A stretch of DNA of 64,000 nucleotides from Mycobacterium sp. Aquia_216 (GTDB lineage Bacteria > Actinomycetota > Actinomycetes > Mycobacteriales > Mycobacteriaceae): NCBI RefSeq assembly GCF_026723865.1, contig NZ_CP113529.1:2232001-2296000 (forward strand), written 5' to 3'. Within the stretch, counting starts at the first letter, position 1, and the number at the start of each line of letters is the position of its first letter. Under the pieces are notes generated by a model, which had not been told where the DNA came from, made no database searches, and saw only the letters and a program-made list of their open reading frames with translations. The position numbers and the translations under genes were made by a program. Positions 49,784 through 61,449 of the stretch are shown piece by piece.

Positions 49784-52258
49784 ATGACAAACAACCCACC
49801 CGACCCGTCCGGGTCATCTGGAGCGGGAACGGCAAGCGCTGGCGGGGCAAGCGATTTGGCCGCCTCGCGGCGCAAGCTGCTGGCAGATGGTCAGGGACTG
49901 GATGCCGCCGGACTGCGGAAAGCATGGCTGGATCTGCACGAATCCTGGCTGATCGCCAAGGCGACCGAGCTCGGGATCGACGATGGCAGTGGCTACTCGC
50001 TGGTCGGAGTCGGCGGCCTGGGGCGACGCGAGCTATTGCCGTACTCCGACCTTGACTTAGTTCTGTTGCACGACAACGTCTCTGACGATGTACTGCAAGA
50101 GGTCGCCGATAAACTGTGGTATCCGTTGTGGGACGCCAACATTCGGCTCGACCACAGCGTGCGAACGGTATCCGGGGCGTTGGGAGTCGCCAATTCCGAT
50201 ATGACGGCCGCCCTGGGCCTGTTGGAAGCACGTTACGTGGCCGGGGACGCCGGGCTCGCTGCACAGCTGATCGATGGGGTACGACGGCAGTGGCGCACTG
50301 CAATTCGGTCCCGGATGGACGAGCTCGTCGAAATGACGAATGCCCGATGGCTGCGGTGCGGCCGGATTTCCCAACGGGCCGAGCCTGAACTGAAAGCGGG
50401 TCGCGGCGGCCTGCGCGATGTGCAACTGATCAACGCGCTGGCGCTCGCACAGCTCATCGACCGCCACGGGATGGCCAACCCGGACATGCCGGCGGGCTCG
50501 CTCGATGCCGCCCATCGCACGCTGCTCGATGTGCGCACCGAATTGCATCGGGCATCCGGCCGCGGACGCGATCAGCTGCTGGCCCAGTTCGGCGACGAGA
50601 TCAGCGCCAGGTTGGGCCTTGGCGATCGATTCACCTTGGCGCGCATGCTTTCCAACTCGGGCCGGACCATCGCCTACCATTCCGAAACCGCCCTGCGTAC
50701 CGCGCAAAACGCATTGCCGCGGCGGGGGATTTCCGCCTTGGTGCGCCGCCCGAAGCGGCGACCGCTGGACGAGGGCGTGGTCGAGTTCGACGGCGAGGTC
50801 GTGCTTGCGCGCGAGGCCCAACCGGACACCGATCCCGGCTTGGTGCTGCGGGTCGCCGCCGCATCCGCCGCCAACAACCTACCCATTGGCGCCGGCACGC
50901 TGAAACGGCTGGCCGCGAGCGCCCCCGACCTGCCGGCTCCCTGGCCGGGGGAGGCGTTGGATGACCTGCTGGTCGTGCTCCTGGCCGGCCCCCCGGCGGT
51001 GAACACGATCGAGGCGCTCGACCATACCGGTCTGTGGGGCCGGCTGTTGCCCGAATGGGATGCGGTCCGCGACCTTCCGCCGCGCGACGTCTCACATAAA
51101 TGGACGGTGGACCGTCATATCGTCGAAACCGTGGTCAACGCGGCACCGTTGACCACCCGCGTGGCCCGGTCGGACCTGCTCGCGCTCGGCGCGCTGCTGC
51201 ACGACATCGGCAAGGGCCGCGGCGTGGATCACTGCGTCCTCGGTGCCGACCTGGTGATTCCGGTCGCCGAGCGGCTGGGACTGGCACCTCAGGACGTCGA
51301 CACGCTGTCCGGCATGGTTCGCCACCACCTACTGCTGCCCGTCACCGCGACTCGAAGCGACCTCAACAATCCCGAAACCATCGAGTCGGTGGCCACGGCG
51401 CTGGGCGGGGACGCGCAACTGCTCGAATTGCTGCATGCGCTCGCAGAAGCGGACTCGAGGGCTACCGGGCCCGGGGTATGGAGCGACTGGAAAGCCTCCC
51501 TGGTGGCCGACCTGGTGCGTCGCTGCCGACTTCTGATGGCGGGTGAGCCGCTGCCGCAGGCCGAACCGACGATGCCGCATTACCTTTCGCTGGCCGCCGA
51601 TCACGGTGTGCACGTGGAGATCACGCCGGGTGACGGGGAGCGCATGCGCGCGGTGATGCTTGGCCCGGACAATCGGGGAATGATGTCGAAGGCCGCGGCC
51701 GTGCTGGCGCTGAACTCGTTGCGGGTTCATTCGGCGTCGGTCAACGTCCACGAGGGAGTGGCGATCGCCGAGTTCGTGGTGTCGCCGCATTTCGGTTCTC
51801 CGCCCGAAGCGGGCCTGCTGCGGCAGCAGTTCGTCGGTGCGCTGAACGGTGACGTCGATGTCCTCGGCACGCTCGAGAAGCGCGACAGCGACGCGGCCAG
51901 CTCGGCGATGGCGCGCGCCGGCGAGATTCAGTTGGGGGCGCCGCTGACGCGTTCGACCGCGCCGCCCCGCATCCTGTGGCTCGATTCCGTGGCACCCGGC
52001 AACCTTGTCGTGGAAGTCCGCGCCATGGACCGGATCGGGTTGCTCGCATTGCTGGCGCAGGGGCTCGAGCGTGCGGGAGCAGACATCGCCTGGGCCAAGG
52101 TCAACACGTTCGGATCGACGGCGACCGACGTGTTCTGCGTGACCGTCGAGTCGAACGGGGACCACGACAGCGCCGCGCGAGCCGCGATCGAGAAGCACCT
52201 GTTGGCGGTGTTGGGCGCCACCGCGGATGCGGTGGGCGACGAGCCCGTCCGCGATTAA
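49784..52258 (+). CDS. glnD: PII nucleotidyltransferase/removing enzyme GlnD
   Basis: An 824-residue bifunctional sensor enzyme. The N-terminal nucleotidyltransferase domain has [20 protein letters not shown], an HD phosphohydrolase domain has [13 protein letters not shown] (about 470-480), and two C-terminal ACT domains bind glutamine. In actinobacteria it adenylylates PII on Tyr51 rather than uridylylating it. It starts 45 bp after glnB with the ribosome binding site GGGAGGG. Its stop and that of the convergent helicase gene are 4 bp apart. Confidence 0.95.
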   Translation: MTNNPPDPSGSSGAGTASAGGASDLAASRRKLLADGQGLDAAGLRKAWLDLHESWLIAKATELGIDDGSGYSLVGVGGLGRRELLPYSDLDLVLLHDNVSDDVLQEVADKLWYPLWDANIRLDHSVRTVSGALGVANSDMTAALGLLEARYVAGDAGLAAQLIDGVRRQWRTAIRSRMDELVEMTNARWLRCGRISQRAEPELKAGRGGLRDVQLINALALAQLIDRHGMANPDMPAGSLDAAHRTLLDVRTELHRASGRGRDQLLAQFGDEISARLGLGDRFTLARMLSNSGRTIAYHSETALRTAQNALPRRGISALVRRPKRRPLDEGVVEFDGEVVLAREAQPDTDPGLVLRVAAASAANNLPIGAGTLKRLAASAPDLPAPWPGEALDDLLVVLLAGPPAVNTIEALDHTGLWGRLLPEWDAVRDLPPRDVSHKWTVDRHIVETVVNAAPLTTRVARSDLLALGALLHDIGKGRGVDHCVLGADLVIPVAERLGLAPQDVDTLSGMVRHHLLLPVTATRSDLNNPETIESVATALGGDAQLLELLHALAEADSRATGPGVWSDWKASLVADLVRRCRLLMAGEPLPQAEPTMPHYLSLAADHGVHVEITPGDGERMRAVMLGPDNRGMMSKAAAVLALNSLRVHSASVNVHEGVAIAEFVVSPHFGSPPEAGLLRQQFVGALNGDVDVLGTLEKRDSDAASSAMARAGEIQLGAPLTRSTAPPRILWLDSVAPGNLVVEVRAMDRIGLLALLAQGLERAGADIAWAKVNTFGSTATDVFCVTVESNGDHDSAARAAIEKHLLAVLGATADAVGDEPVRD

Positions 52259-52262
52259 GTCC

Positions 52263-53990
52263 CTACTGCTCCGAATTGAATTGCCGCAACGCCACGATCC
52301 GGTCCTTGAGCTGGTCGCGGCTCGCTGCGGCGATCGGCGGCCCGCCGCAGCGCCGGCGAAGCTCGTTGTGGATCCATCCGTGCGGCTTGCCGGTGCGGTG
52401 ATGGGCTACCGACACCAGCGCGTTGAGTTCGCGACGCAGCTCGCGGAGCTGTCCGTGCATGGACCCGGACGCCGACGTCACCGGTGTCGCTTGCCCGGAG
52501 GCGGCCCGCTTCTGTAGCTGCTCGTCCTGGCGGCGGTGCAGCAGGGCCCGCATCTGGGTGGCGTCGAGCAACCCCGGGATGCCGAGGTAGTCGGCCTCCT
52601 CGTCGCTTCCGGCCGGGGTGGCGGTGCCGAACGAGGATCCGTCGAAGATGACCTGATCCAGTTCGGCGTCGGCGCCCAACGAGATGAAACCCTTTTCCAG
52701 TTCCGATTTTTCGGTTTGTGTCTGGACGGCGGGATCGGCGTCGAGGGGGTCGTCGAGGGATTCGCGGTGCGGTTCGCCCAGCACGTGGTTGCGCTCGGCC
52801 TCCAACTCGCTGGCCAGCATCAGCAGGTTGGGCACCGACGGCACGAAGATGCTCGCGCTCTCTCCCGGCCGCCGGGACCGCACGAACCGCCCGATCGCCT
52901 GGGCGAAGAACAACGGCGTCGAGGCGCTGGTGGCGTAGATCCCGACCGACAGCCGGGGGACGTCGACACCTTCGGACACCATGCGCACCGCGACCAGCCA
53001 GCGACCGGTGCTTTCGGCGAACTCGGAGATGCGGGCCGACGACCCGGGATCGTCGGAGAGCACCAGCGTCGGCGCTTCCGAGGTCAGTTTCGTCAGCAGC
53101 GTGGCGTACGCGCGGGCGGCGGTCTGGTCCGACGCGATGATCATGCCGCCGGCGTCGGGCACATGCGTGCGCAGCTGGCGCAGCCGCTGATCCGCGGCGG
53201 TGATCACGGCGGGCATCCATTCGCCGGCCGGGTCGAGCGCGGTACGCCACGCCCGCGCGGTCTGCTCGGCGGACAGCGGTTCGCCGAGGCGCGCTTCGTG
53301 CTCTTCGCCCGCACTGTCCCGCCAGCGCGCTTGCCCGGAGTAGGCAAGGAACACCACCGGGCGCACCACACCGTCGGCGAGCGCTTCGGCATAGCCGTAG
53401 GTGTGGTCGGCCTGCGAACGGCGTATCCCGTCGGCTCCCGATTCGTAGGTGACGAACGGGATGGGGCTGTCGTCGCTGCGAAACGGCGTGCCCGTCAAGG
53501 CAAGTCGGCGGGTCGCGTCGCTGAAGGCTTCGCGAATGGCGTCGCCCCAGGTCTTGGCGTCGCCGCCATGGTGGATCTCGTCGAAGATGACCAGGGTTTT
53601 GCGCTGCTCGGTACGCACCCGGTGCAGCGTCGGATGCGAGGCGACCTGGGCGTAGGTGACCATGACGCCGTGATACTCCGGCGATGTCTGCGGGCTGGTG
53701 TTGGAGAACCTCGGGTCGAGCGCGATGCCGTACCGTTGCGCGGCCTGCGCCCACTGCACCTTGAGGTGCTCGGTGGGCACCACGACGGTGATCTGCTCGA
53801 CGGCGCGACTGTTCAGCAGTTCGGCGACCACCCGCAGCGCGAACGTCGTCTTCCCGGATCCGGGGGTGGCCACGGCGAGGAAGTCGCGGGGCTCGGCGGC
53901 CACGTACTTCACCAACGCGCGGCGCTGCCAGCCCCGCAGCGGTCGAGTGTCGACTCCAACGCTCGCGTCGACGGCGCTGACCGGCTGCAT
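52263..53990 (-). CDS. DEAD/DEAH-box helicase family protein (Rv2917-like)
   Basis: A 575-residue superfamily 2 helicase-like protein. Motif I is ATPGSGKTT near the N-terminus, motif II is DEIHH, motif III is ALTGTPFRSD, and motif VI in the C-terminal RecA-like domain reads QAIGRFVRSRRPGE. The order Q-I-II-III-VI is complete, so ATPase activity is likely; the substrate is unknown. The ATG at 53990 is preferred over an upstream GTG at 54038 because AGGGGAG lies 8 bp before it. It is transcribed against glnD and ffh, as Rv2917 is in M. tuberculosis. Confidence 0.87.
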   Translation of the reverse strand: MQPVSAVDASVGVDTRPLRGWQRRALVKYVAAEPRDFLAVATPGSGKTTFALRVVAELLNSRAVEQITVVVPTEHLKVQWAQAAQRYGIALDPRFSNTSPQTSPEYHGVMVTYAQVASHPTLHRVRTEQRKTLVIFDEIHHGGDAKTWGDAIREAFSDATRRLALTGTPFRSDDSPIPFVTYESGADGIRRSQADHTYGYAEALADGVVRPVVFLAYSGQARWRDSAGEEHEARLGEPLSAEQTARAWRTALDPAGEWMPAVITAADQRLRQLRTHVPDAGGMIIASDQTAARAYATLLTKLTSEAPTLVLSDDPGSSARISEFAESTGRWLVAVRMVSEGVDVPRLSVGIYATSASTPLFFAQAIGRFVRSRRPGESASIFVPSVPNLLMLASELEAERNHVLGEPHRESLDDPLDADPAVQTQTEKSELEKGFISLGADAELDQVIFDGSSFGTATPAGSDEEADYLGIPGLLDATQMRALLHRRQDEQLQKRAASGQATPVTSASGSMHGQLRELRRELNALVSVAHHRTGKPHGWIHNELRRRCGGPPIAAASRDQLKDRIVALRQFNSEQ

Positions 53991-54133
53991 CGACACAGCT
54001 CCCCTCCGGCGCGCCGTTCGCCGATCGCGCCCTGTCACAGTCTTAGGCCCCGGCCCGCGATGCTAATCAGCGTGGCGGCGGGTGTGAAATGTAGCATGGC
54101 AACGCTTTTCGGCGCTGCAGCGACGTGCCGGGG

Positions 54134-54997
54134 TTAGCCCGAAAGCTGTGACTGATTCGCTAAATCGCGGGTCTGCAGCCACGCGTCGATCCGTTCGGCG
54201 ACGTCCGCCCAGCCCGGTTCGAGCATCATGTTGTGACCCATCGCGAAGAATTCCGGCTCGGTCGCATAGGCGCGCGCCGTGGCCCGCACCTCGTCGACGC
54301 TGACGAAGCCGTCGTACAGGGCGCCGAGGACCAGAATCGGGGTGGTGACCCGGCGGGTCCGGACGCGGCGAACCATCGGATCGGTCATGGCGGCGCGAAT
54401 GCTCTCGGCTCCGGCACGTTGCCGGCAGGATTCCACGATGGCCTCGGGCGTGTCGGGGCAGAAGAGGTACTCACGGGCCAGCGCCGGGGTGGCGAGGAAT
54501 TTCAGCAGCGTGCGGTCGCTCCAGGCCTCCATGGTCATCGACGGCCGGCGGCGCCAGACCCGCACCGCCAGGCTGAGCACGCCCTGCGGTGGCACGGACC
54601 CCACCAGCACCGCGGCCGGGGCTCGATGCTGTTCGAGATAGCGCTGGACCACGAAGCCGCCCAGGGAATGGCCGATGAGCACCGGCTCGCCGCCCAGCTC
54701 GTGGGCCACCGAACGGATGTCCTCGAGGTAGTCGGCGATCGACACCTTGTGCAACGGCTTGGCGGTGGGACTGGTGCCGTGGCCGCGCAGGCTGATCGAC
54801 ACCGCGCGATAGCCGGCGTCGGCGAAGTAGTCCAGGAAATGGTCGTCCCAGCACCATGCGCCGTGCCAGCCGCCATGCACGAAGAGCAGTGGCACGGGAT
54901 GGTCCTGGCTGCGGGATCCCTTGTCGATTACCTCGAGCATGAACTGACATTTGCTGGCGGCGGCCGCCCCGTCAAGGGTCTCCAGCCGGCGGGTCAC
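54134..54997 (-). CDS. Alpha/beta hydrolase
   Basis: A 287-residue alpha/beta hydrolase with the oxyanion segment LLFVHGGWHGAWCWDD, the nucleophile elbow GHSLGG, an acidic residue in LGALYDGFV and the catalytic histidine in AMGHNMML. Substrate unknown; the HGGWHG pattern is common among esterases and small-molecule hydrolases. The start is uncertain: GTG at 54997 is given, a GTG at 55051 and an ATG near residue 20 of this form are alternatives. I do not recall it between the helicase and ffh in M. tuberculosis, so it may be a lineage-specific insertion. Its promoter would overlap the divergent ffh start. Confidence 0.75.
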   Translation of the reverse strand: MTRRLETLDGAAAASKCQFMLEVIDKGSRSQDHPVPLLFVHGGWHGAWCWDDHFLDYFADAGYRAVSISLRGHGTSPTAKPLHKVSIADYLEDIRSVAHELGGEPVLIGHSLGGFVVQRYLEQHRAPAAVLVGSVPPQGVLSLAVRVWRRRPSMTMEAWSDRTLLKFLATPALAREYLFCPDTPEAIVESCRQRAGAESIRAAMTDPMVRRVRTRRVTTPILVLGALYDGFVSVDEVRATARAYATEPEFFAMGHNMMLEPGWADVAERIDAWLQTRDLANQSQLSG

Positions 54998-55088
54998 GTG
55001 TGCGCCCGCTCGGTCGAATGAGTGGTGACCCGCCGCGCCCGACCGGGACACCGCTGCCGCGTCCGCGGCGGACCACTAGGCTGGCGGG

Positions 55089-56654
<1,566 letters not shown>

Positions 56655-56661
56655 CCGCGCG

Positions 56662-57738
56662 GTGCCGATGCACGTGCGGGGTCGGGGACTGCCCGACGAG
56701 ACCGCGGTGGAACTCTGGATCGTCGACGGCCACCTCAGCACCGAGCGGGTTGCCGGGGCGCAGACCGTCTTCGATGGCGGCTGGATCCTGCCCGGGCTGG
56801 TGGACGCCCACTGTCACGTCGGGCTCGGCCATCACGGCGAGATCCCGCTCGACGACGCGATCGTGCAGGCCGAGGCCGAGCGCGCTGTCGGCGCGTTGCT
56901 GCTGCGCGACTGCGGCTCGCCGACCGACACCCGCAGCCTCGACGACCGCGACGATCTCCCGCGCATCATCCGGGCCGGAAAGCACATCGCCAGGCCCAAG
57001 CGCTATCAGGCCGGCTTCGCGAAAGAGCTCGAAGACGAATCGCAGCTTCCGGCCGCGGTGGCGCAGGAGGCGCGGCGCGGTGACGGCTGGATCAAACTGG
57101 TCGGCGACTGGATCGACCGCGGCGTCGGCGATCTCGCCCCGCTGTGGTCCGACGACGTGCTCAAGGCGGCGATCGACACCGCGCACGCGCACGGTGCCCG
57201 CGTCACCGCCCACGTCTTCAGCGACGAGGCCTTGCCCGGGCTGATCAAGGCCGGGATCGACTGCATCGAACACGGCACCGGGCTGACCGACCACACCATC
57301 GCCCTGATGCTCGAGCATGGAACGGTGTTGGTCCCCACCCTGATCAACATCTTCGACAACTTCCCGGGCATCGCCGACGCGGCGAAGCGGTACCCGACTT
57401 ACGCTGCGCACATGCGCGATCTGTACGCGCGCTGCCCCGAGCGGATCGCGGCGGCCGTGGACGCCGGCGTGCCGATCTACGCCGGAAGTGACGCCGGCAC
57501 GATGATCGCGCACGGCCGGATCGTCGACGAGGTCGAGGCCCTCAAGGGGATCGGGATGAGCCCCACCGACGCGCTGGGCGCGGCGTGCTGGGATGCCCGT
57601 GAATGGCTGGGCCGGCCCGGGTGCGAGCACGGGGCGTCCGCGGATCTGGTTTGCTACGCGCAGGACCCGCGGCAGGGTCCCGACGTGCTGGCCCAACCGG
57701 ACCTGGTGATCCTGCGCGGCAACGCGTTTCGGCCCTGA
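56662..57738 (+). CDS. Amidohydrolase-family protein (Rv2915c-like)
   Basis: A 358-residue amidohydrolase-superfamily protein. The metal-binding HxH motif lies in GLVDAHCHVG (about residues 49-58), and further histidines occur in AHAHGARVTAHVFSD and IEHGTG. The C-terminal YAGSDAGTMIAHG carries the catalytic aspartate, so the metal site looks complete. The substrate is unknown; relatives include imidazolonepropionase-like and prolidase-like enzymes. It starts with GTG 7 bp after ffh and is probably co-transcribed with it, as in M. tuberculosis. Confidence 0.85.
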   Translation: MPMHVRGRGLPDETAVELWIVDGHLSTERVAGAQTVFDGGWILPGLVDAHCHVGLGHHGEIPLDDAIVQAEAERAVGALLLRDCGSPTDTRSLDDRDDLPRIIRAGKHIARPKRYQAGFAKELEDESQLPAAVAQEARRGDGWIKLVGDWIDRGVGDLAPLWSDDVLKAAIDTAHAHGARVTAHVFSDEALPGLIKAGIDCIEHGTGLTDHTIALMLEHGTVLVPTLINIFDNFPGIADAAKRYPTYAAHMRDLYARCPERIAAAVDAGVPIYAGSDAGTMIAHGRIVDEVEALKGIGMSPTDALGAACWDAREWLGRPGCEHGASADLVCYAQDPRQGPDVLAQPDLVILRGNAFRP

Positions 57739-57797
57739 AGCACGCCCAGCGCCGCCCGGACTCCGAATCAGCGCGGCGCCACGGTGGCGGATAGAAT

Positions 57798-59549
57798 ATG
57801 CCGATGGCGTTGGCCAGCGGCGCGGTTTTTGCCGGTTATACCGTCGCTCGAAGGCTTGGATCCGGGGTGACTGGTGAGGTCTACCTAGTTCAGGATCCTC
57901 GTTCGGCGCGCTGGCAGGCGCTGAAGGTTCTGTCGCTGACGTTGTCGTCGGACCGTCAATTCCGCCGCGATTTTCTGTCGGAGACCGCGACCGTGTCGAG
58001 TCTGTATCACCCGCACATCGTGGAGGTGCACGACCGCGGCGACTTCGACGGACAGCTCTGGGCCGCGATGGACTACGTGGAGGGCAGCAACGCCGCGCAG
58101 CTGCTCAAGGACCGATTTCCGGCGGTGTGGCCCGTCGGTGAAGTGCTGGCGATCCTCGCCGCGGCGGCCGACGCGCTGGACTATGCCCACCAACGCGGAC
58201 TGCTGCATCGCGACGTCAAGCCGGCCAACATTCTGCTGACCAGTCCGGCCGACGGCGAGCAACGGATTCTGTTGTCGGACTTCGGAATAGCCAGGCCACT
58301 GGGCGAGCACTCCGGGGTGGTCGGGTCGCACGTCCCGGTCGGCACGGTGGGCTACGCCGCGCCCGAGCAGCTGATGGGAGTCGACGTCGATCGGCGCGCC
58401 GATCAGTATGCGCTGGCGGCCACGGCATTTCACCTGTTGACGGGTGCGCCCCCGACCGAGTATCTCAATCCGGCCGCCGCGCTGCGCGATTTGCTGACCG
58501 CCCCGCCGCGCAAACTCAGTGACCAGCGTCCGGAATTGGCGCAGCTGGATCGGGTGTTCTTGCGAGCGCTGGCCAAAAGGCCCGTCGACCGGTTCGCGAG
58601 CTGCCGCCAGTTCGCTGATGCCGCCAACGCGCTGTCCGTGGTCGAGACTGCAGATCGCAGTTCCGAAGCCGTTTTCGTCGCCGAGTATCCGGCCTACGGC
58701 TGGTCCCCCGACGATGACTTGGCGCGTATCGAACCGTTCGGCGGTAACGCGGGCCCTAGCGGGCCCAAAGAGGGGGCGGCGGACGGCGATCAGGCGGCCA
58801 CCCTGCCGACGCGGCGCAGAACCCGCAAGATCGTGGTCCGCGCCGCCGCGATCGTGGCGCTGATCGGGCTGTTCGCGTTCGGCATCATCACCGGGCGAAA
58901 GATGGAGTCGACCGCGGCGCGCGCGGCGAGTGCTCCGCCCAGCGCGTCCGTTCCGGCCGCCGTGCCGCCGCCCAGCACCTCGTCCGGTCCGCCCGCCGCA
59001 CTGGACGGCACCTATCGCCTGGAGGTGCAGCGGTCCAAGCAGACCTTCGATTACACGCCGAGCCCGCAACCGCCGGACGTCACCACCTGGTGGGCATTCC
59101 GCTCGTCGTGCACGCCGTCGTACTGCTCGGCGGCGGCGATAATGCTCGACAACAACGACCACAGCCAGCCGGCCCCCGGCGCTCGTCCGGTCATCTTTCG
59201 GTTCACCGATGGGCAATGGCAGTCGCGGCCGGAGACCGTGCCGTTTCCGTGTGAAACGGCCAGCGGCGCGGCAAAATCGCAGACCACGGTGCAGAAACTG
59301 GTGCTACGGCCCAACCCGCAGGGTGACCTGGTCGGCGAGATGGAACTTGGCGTGCAAACCGACGAGTGTGGCCAGCGGGGGGCGACGGTCCGGGTGCCGG
59401 CCAAGCTGACCCGGGCCGCGGACACCCCGACTGGCGTCTACGTGCCGGACCCCGTATCGGTCCCCGAATCCGCCGACCCGCCGAGCACCGGCACACCCGC
59501 GCCGCCGAGTGCCCCGAAGCCACCTGGGGCGCCGCCCAAGTCTCGCTAA
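57798..59549 (+). CDS. pknI: Serine/threonine protein kinase PknI
   Basis: A 583-residue receptor-like kinase (M. tuberculosis PknI about 585). The kinase domain (15-275) has a glycine loop GSGVTGEVYLV, the ATP lysine near residue 42 (ALKVLS), the catalytic loop HRDVKPANIL near 136 and DFGIA near 160. A proline- and alanine-rich juxtamembrane stretch leads to one transmembrane helix (about 344-366), then an extracellular domain with paired cysteines and a proline-rich tail. M. tuberculosis PknI is reported to slow growth in macrophages. The position after the amidohydrolase matches the M. tuberculosis order. Confidence 0.94.
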   Translation: MPMALASGAVFAGYTVARRLGSGVTGEVYLVQDPRSARWQALKVLSLTLSSDRQFRRDFLSETATVSSLYHPHIVEVHDRGDFDGQLWAAMDYVEGSNAAQLLKDRFPAVWPVGEVLAILAAAADALDYAHQRGLLHRDVKPANILLTSPADGEQRILLSDFGIARPLGEHSGVVGSHVPVGTVGYAAPEQLMGVDVDRRADQYALAATAFHLLTGAPPTEYLNPAAALRDLLTAPPRKLSDQRPELAQLDRVFLRALAKRPVDRFASCRQFADAANALSVVETADRSSEAVFVAEYPAYGWSPDDDLARIEPFGGNAGPSGPKEGAADGDQAATLPTRRRTRKIVVRAAAIVALIGLFAFGIITGRKMESTAARAASAPPSASVPAAVPPPSTSSGPPAALDGTYRLEVQRSKQTFDYTPSPQPPDVTTWWAFRSSCTPSYCSAAAIMLDNNDHSQPAPGARPVIFRFTDGQWQSRPETVPFPCETASGAAKSQTTVQKLVLRPNPQGDLVGEMELGVQTDECGQRGATVRVPAKLTRAADTPTGVYVPDPVSVPESADPPSTGTPAPPSAPKPPGAPPKSR

Positions 59550-59605
59550 ACGCACGGCGTGTGGATCGTAGGAGCGCGTTGTTCGGAAAAGATTGCGAGC
59601 ACTCA

Positions 59606-59618
59606 CTATCTATGATAG
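59606..59618. promoter_or_regulatory. Short palindrome, possible TetR operator or -10 region
   Basis: CTATC-TAT-GATAG is a perfect 5-bp inverted repeat 28 bp before the aminoacylase-like gene, and it contains the hexamer TATGAT, which fits a -10 element. A TetR-family regulator is encoded at the end of the same operon and could bind here. Confidence 0.35.
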
Positions 59619-59646
59619 GTTCGCCCGCAATCGACCGGGAGGCGAA

Positions 59647-61440
59647 ATGACGTACGACGTGATCATCCGCGACGGACTGTGGTTCGACGGAACCGGCAGC
59701 GCGCCGCACACCCGGACGCTGGGTATCCGCGACGGCGTGGTGGCCACGGTGTCGGCCGGGCCACTGGACGAGGCGGGCTGCCCCGAGGTGATCGATGCGG
59801 CGGGCAAGTGGATCATGCCCGGCTTCCTCGATGTGCACACCCACTACGACGCCGAAGTGCTGCTGGACCCGGGCCTGCGCGAGTCGGTGCGCCACGGCGT
59901 CACCACGGTGCTGCTGGGCAACTGCTCGCTGTCGACCGTGTACGCGAGCACCGAAGACGCCGCCGATCTGTTCAGCCGGGTCGAGGCGGTGCCGCGCAAA
60001 TTCGTCCTCGGCGCGCTGGAAGCCAACCGGACCTGGACCACCGCCGCCGAATATATCGAGACAATCGACGCGCTGCCGCTCGGGCCGAATATCGGTTCGC
60101 TGCTTGGTCATTCGGACCTGCGTAGCACCGTGCTCGGACTGGAGCGAGCCACCGACGCGGCCGTCAAGCCCACGGACGCCGAATTGCGAAAGATGGCGGC
60201 ACTGCTTGACGACGCGCTGGAAGCCGGGATGCTCGGCATGTCGGGCATGGACGCGGCGATCGACAAACTCGACGGCGACCGGTTCCGCTCGCGGGCGTTG
60301 CCGTCCACCTTCGCGACGTGGCGGGAACGGCGCAAGCTGATCGAGGTGCTGCGCAAGCGCGGCCGGATTCTGCAGAGCGCACCCGATGTCAACAACGCGG
60401 CCACGGCGCTGATGTTCTTCCTGACCAGCAGCCGAATGTTCGGGCGCCGCAAGGGAGTCCGGATGAGTCTGTTGGTGTCCGCGGACGCCAAGTCGAATCC
60501 GTTGGCCGTCTACGTGTTCGGGCCGGCCACGCGCCTGGCGAACAAAGTGCTGGGCTCCAGCGTGCGGTTCCAGCATCTGCCGGTGCCGTTCGAGTTGTAC
60601 TCCGACGGAATCGACCTGCCGGTCTTCGAGGAGTTCGGCGCCGGCACGGCCGCCCTGCACCTGCGCGACCAATTGCAGCGCAACGAGTTACTGGCCGACG
60701 AGTCCTACCGCCGCAAGTTCCGGGAGCAGTTCGACCGCATCAAGCTGGGGCCGTCGTTGTGGCACCGCGACTTCCATGATGCGGTCATCGTCGAGTGTCC
60801 CGATAAATCGTTGATCGGCAAGAGCTTTGGTGCGATCGCCGACGAGCGCGGCCTGCACCCGCTCGACGCGTTCCTCGATGTGCTCGTCGAAAACGGAGAA
60901 CGCAACGTGCGGTGGACGACCATCGTGGCCAACCACCGGCCCAAGCTGCTCAACGCACTCGCCAACGAGGACAGCGTGCACATGGGCTTCTCGGATGCCG
61001 GTGCGCACCTGCGCAATATGGCCTTCTACAACTTCGGAATCAAGCTGCTCAAGCGGACTCGCGACGCCTACCGGGCGGGTGCGCCGTTCATGTCCACCGA
61101 ACGGGCGGTGTATCGCCTGACCGGCGAACTGGCGGACTGGTTCGGCATCGACGCCGGAACCCTGCGGCAGGGCGACCGCGCGGACTTCGTGGTGATCGAC
61201 CCGGCCGGCCTGAACGACGCGGTCGACGGTTACCACGAGGAAGAGGTCCCCTTCTACGGCGGGCTGCGGCGCATGGTCAATCGCAACGACGAGGCCGTCG
61301 TCGCCACCGGCGTCAACGGCGCCGTGGTCTTCCGTGCGGGCCGGTTCCGCGAGGGCTACGGGCGGACCGTGAAGTCGGGCCGCTACCTGCGGGCGGGTGC
61401 GCGTCGTGAGCGCGAGCAGCGCTCCGCCGCACTGGTGTGA
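59647..61440 (+). CDS. D-aminoacylase/N-acyl-D-amino-acid deacylase-like amidohydrolase (Rv2913c-like)
   Basis: A 597-residue amidohydrolase. The N-terminal beta part YDVIIRDGLWFDGTG precedes the metal motif DVHTHYDAEV. Later landmarks are LLGNCSLSTVYAS with the conserved cysteine of D-aminoacylases, and the C-terminal SDAGAHLRNM with the catalytic aspartate, followed by RQGDRADFVVID. Members hydrolyse N-acyl-D-amino acids or related amides; the true substrate in mycobacteria is not known. The ATG at 59647 has the ribosome binding site GGGAGG 4-9 bp before it; an in-frame start 54 bp upstream would cover the palindromic promoter region and is less likely. A TetR gene follows after 9 bp. Confidence 0.85.
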   Translation: MTYDVIIRDGLWFDGTGSAPHTRTLGIRDGVVATVSAGPLDEAGCPEVIDAAGKWIMPGFLDVHTHYDAEVLLDPGLRESVRHGVTTVLLGNCSLSTVYASTEDAADLFSRVEAVPRKFVLGALEANRTWTTAAEYIETIDALPLGPNIGSLLGHSDLRSTVLGLERATDAAVKPTDAELRKMAALLDDALEAGMLGMSGMDAAIDKLDGDRFRSRALPSTFATWRERRKLIEVLRKRGRILQSAPDVNNAATALMFFLTSSRMFGRRKGVRMSLLVSADAKSNPLAVYVFGPATRLANKVLGSSVRFQHLPVPFELYSDGIDLPVFEEFGAGTAALHLRDQLQRNELLADESYRRKFREQFDRIKLGPSLWHRDFHDAVIVECPDKSLIGKSFGAIADERGLHPLDAFLDVLVENGERNVRWTTIVANHRPKLLNALANEDSVHMGFSDAGAHLRNMAFYNFGIKLLKRTRDAYRAGAPFMSTERAVYRLTGELADWFGIDAGTLRQGDRADFVVIDPAGLNDAVDGYHEEEVPFYGGLRRMVNRNDEAVVATGVNGAVVFRAGRFREGYGRTVKSGRYLRAGARREREQRSAALV

Positions 61441-61449
61441 GCGTTCGAG

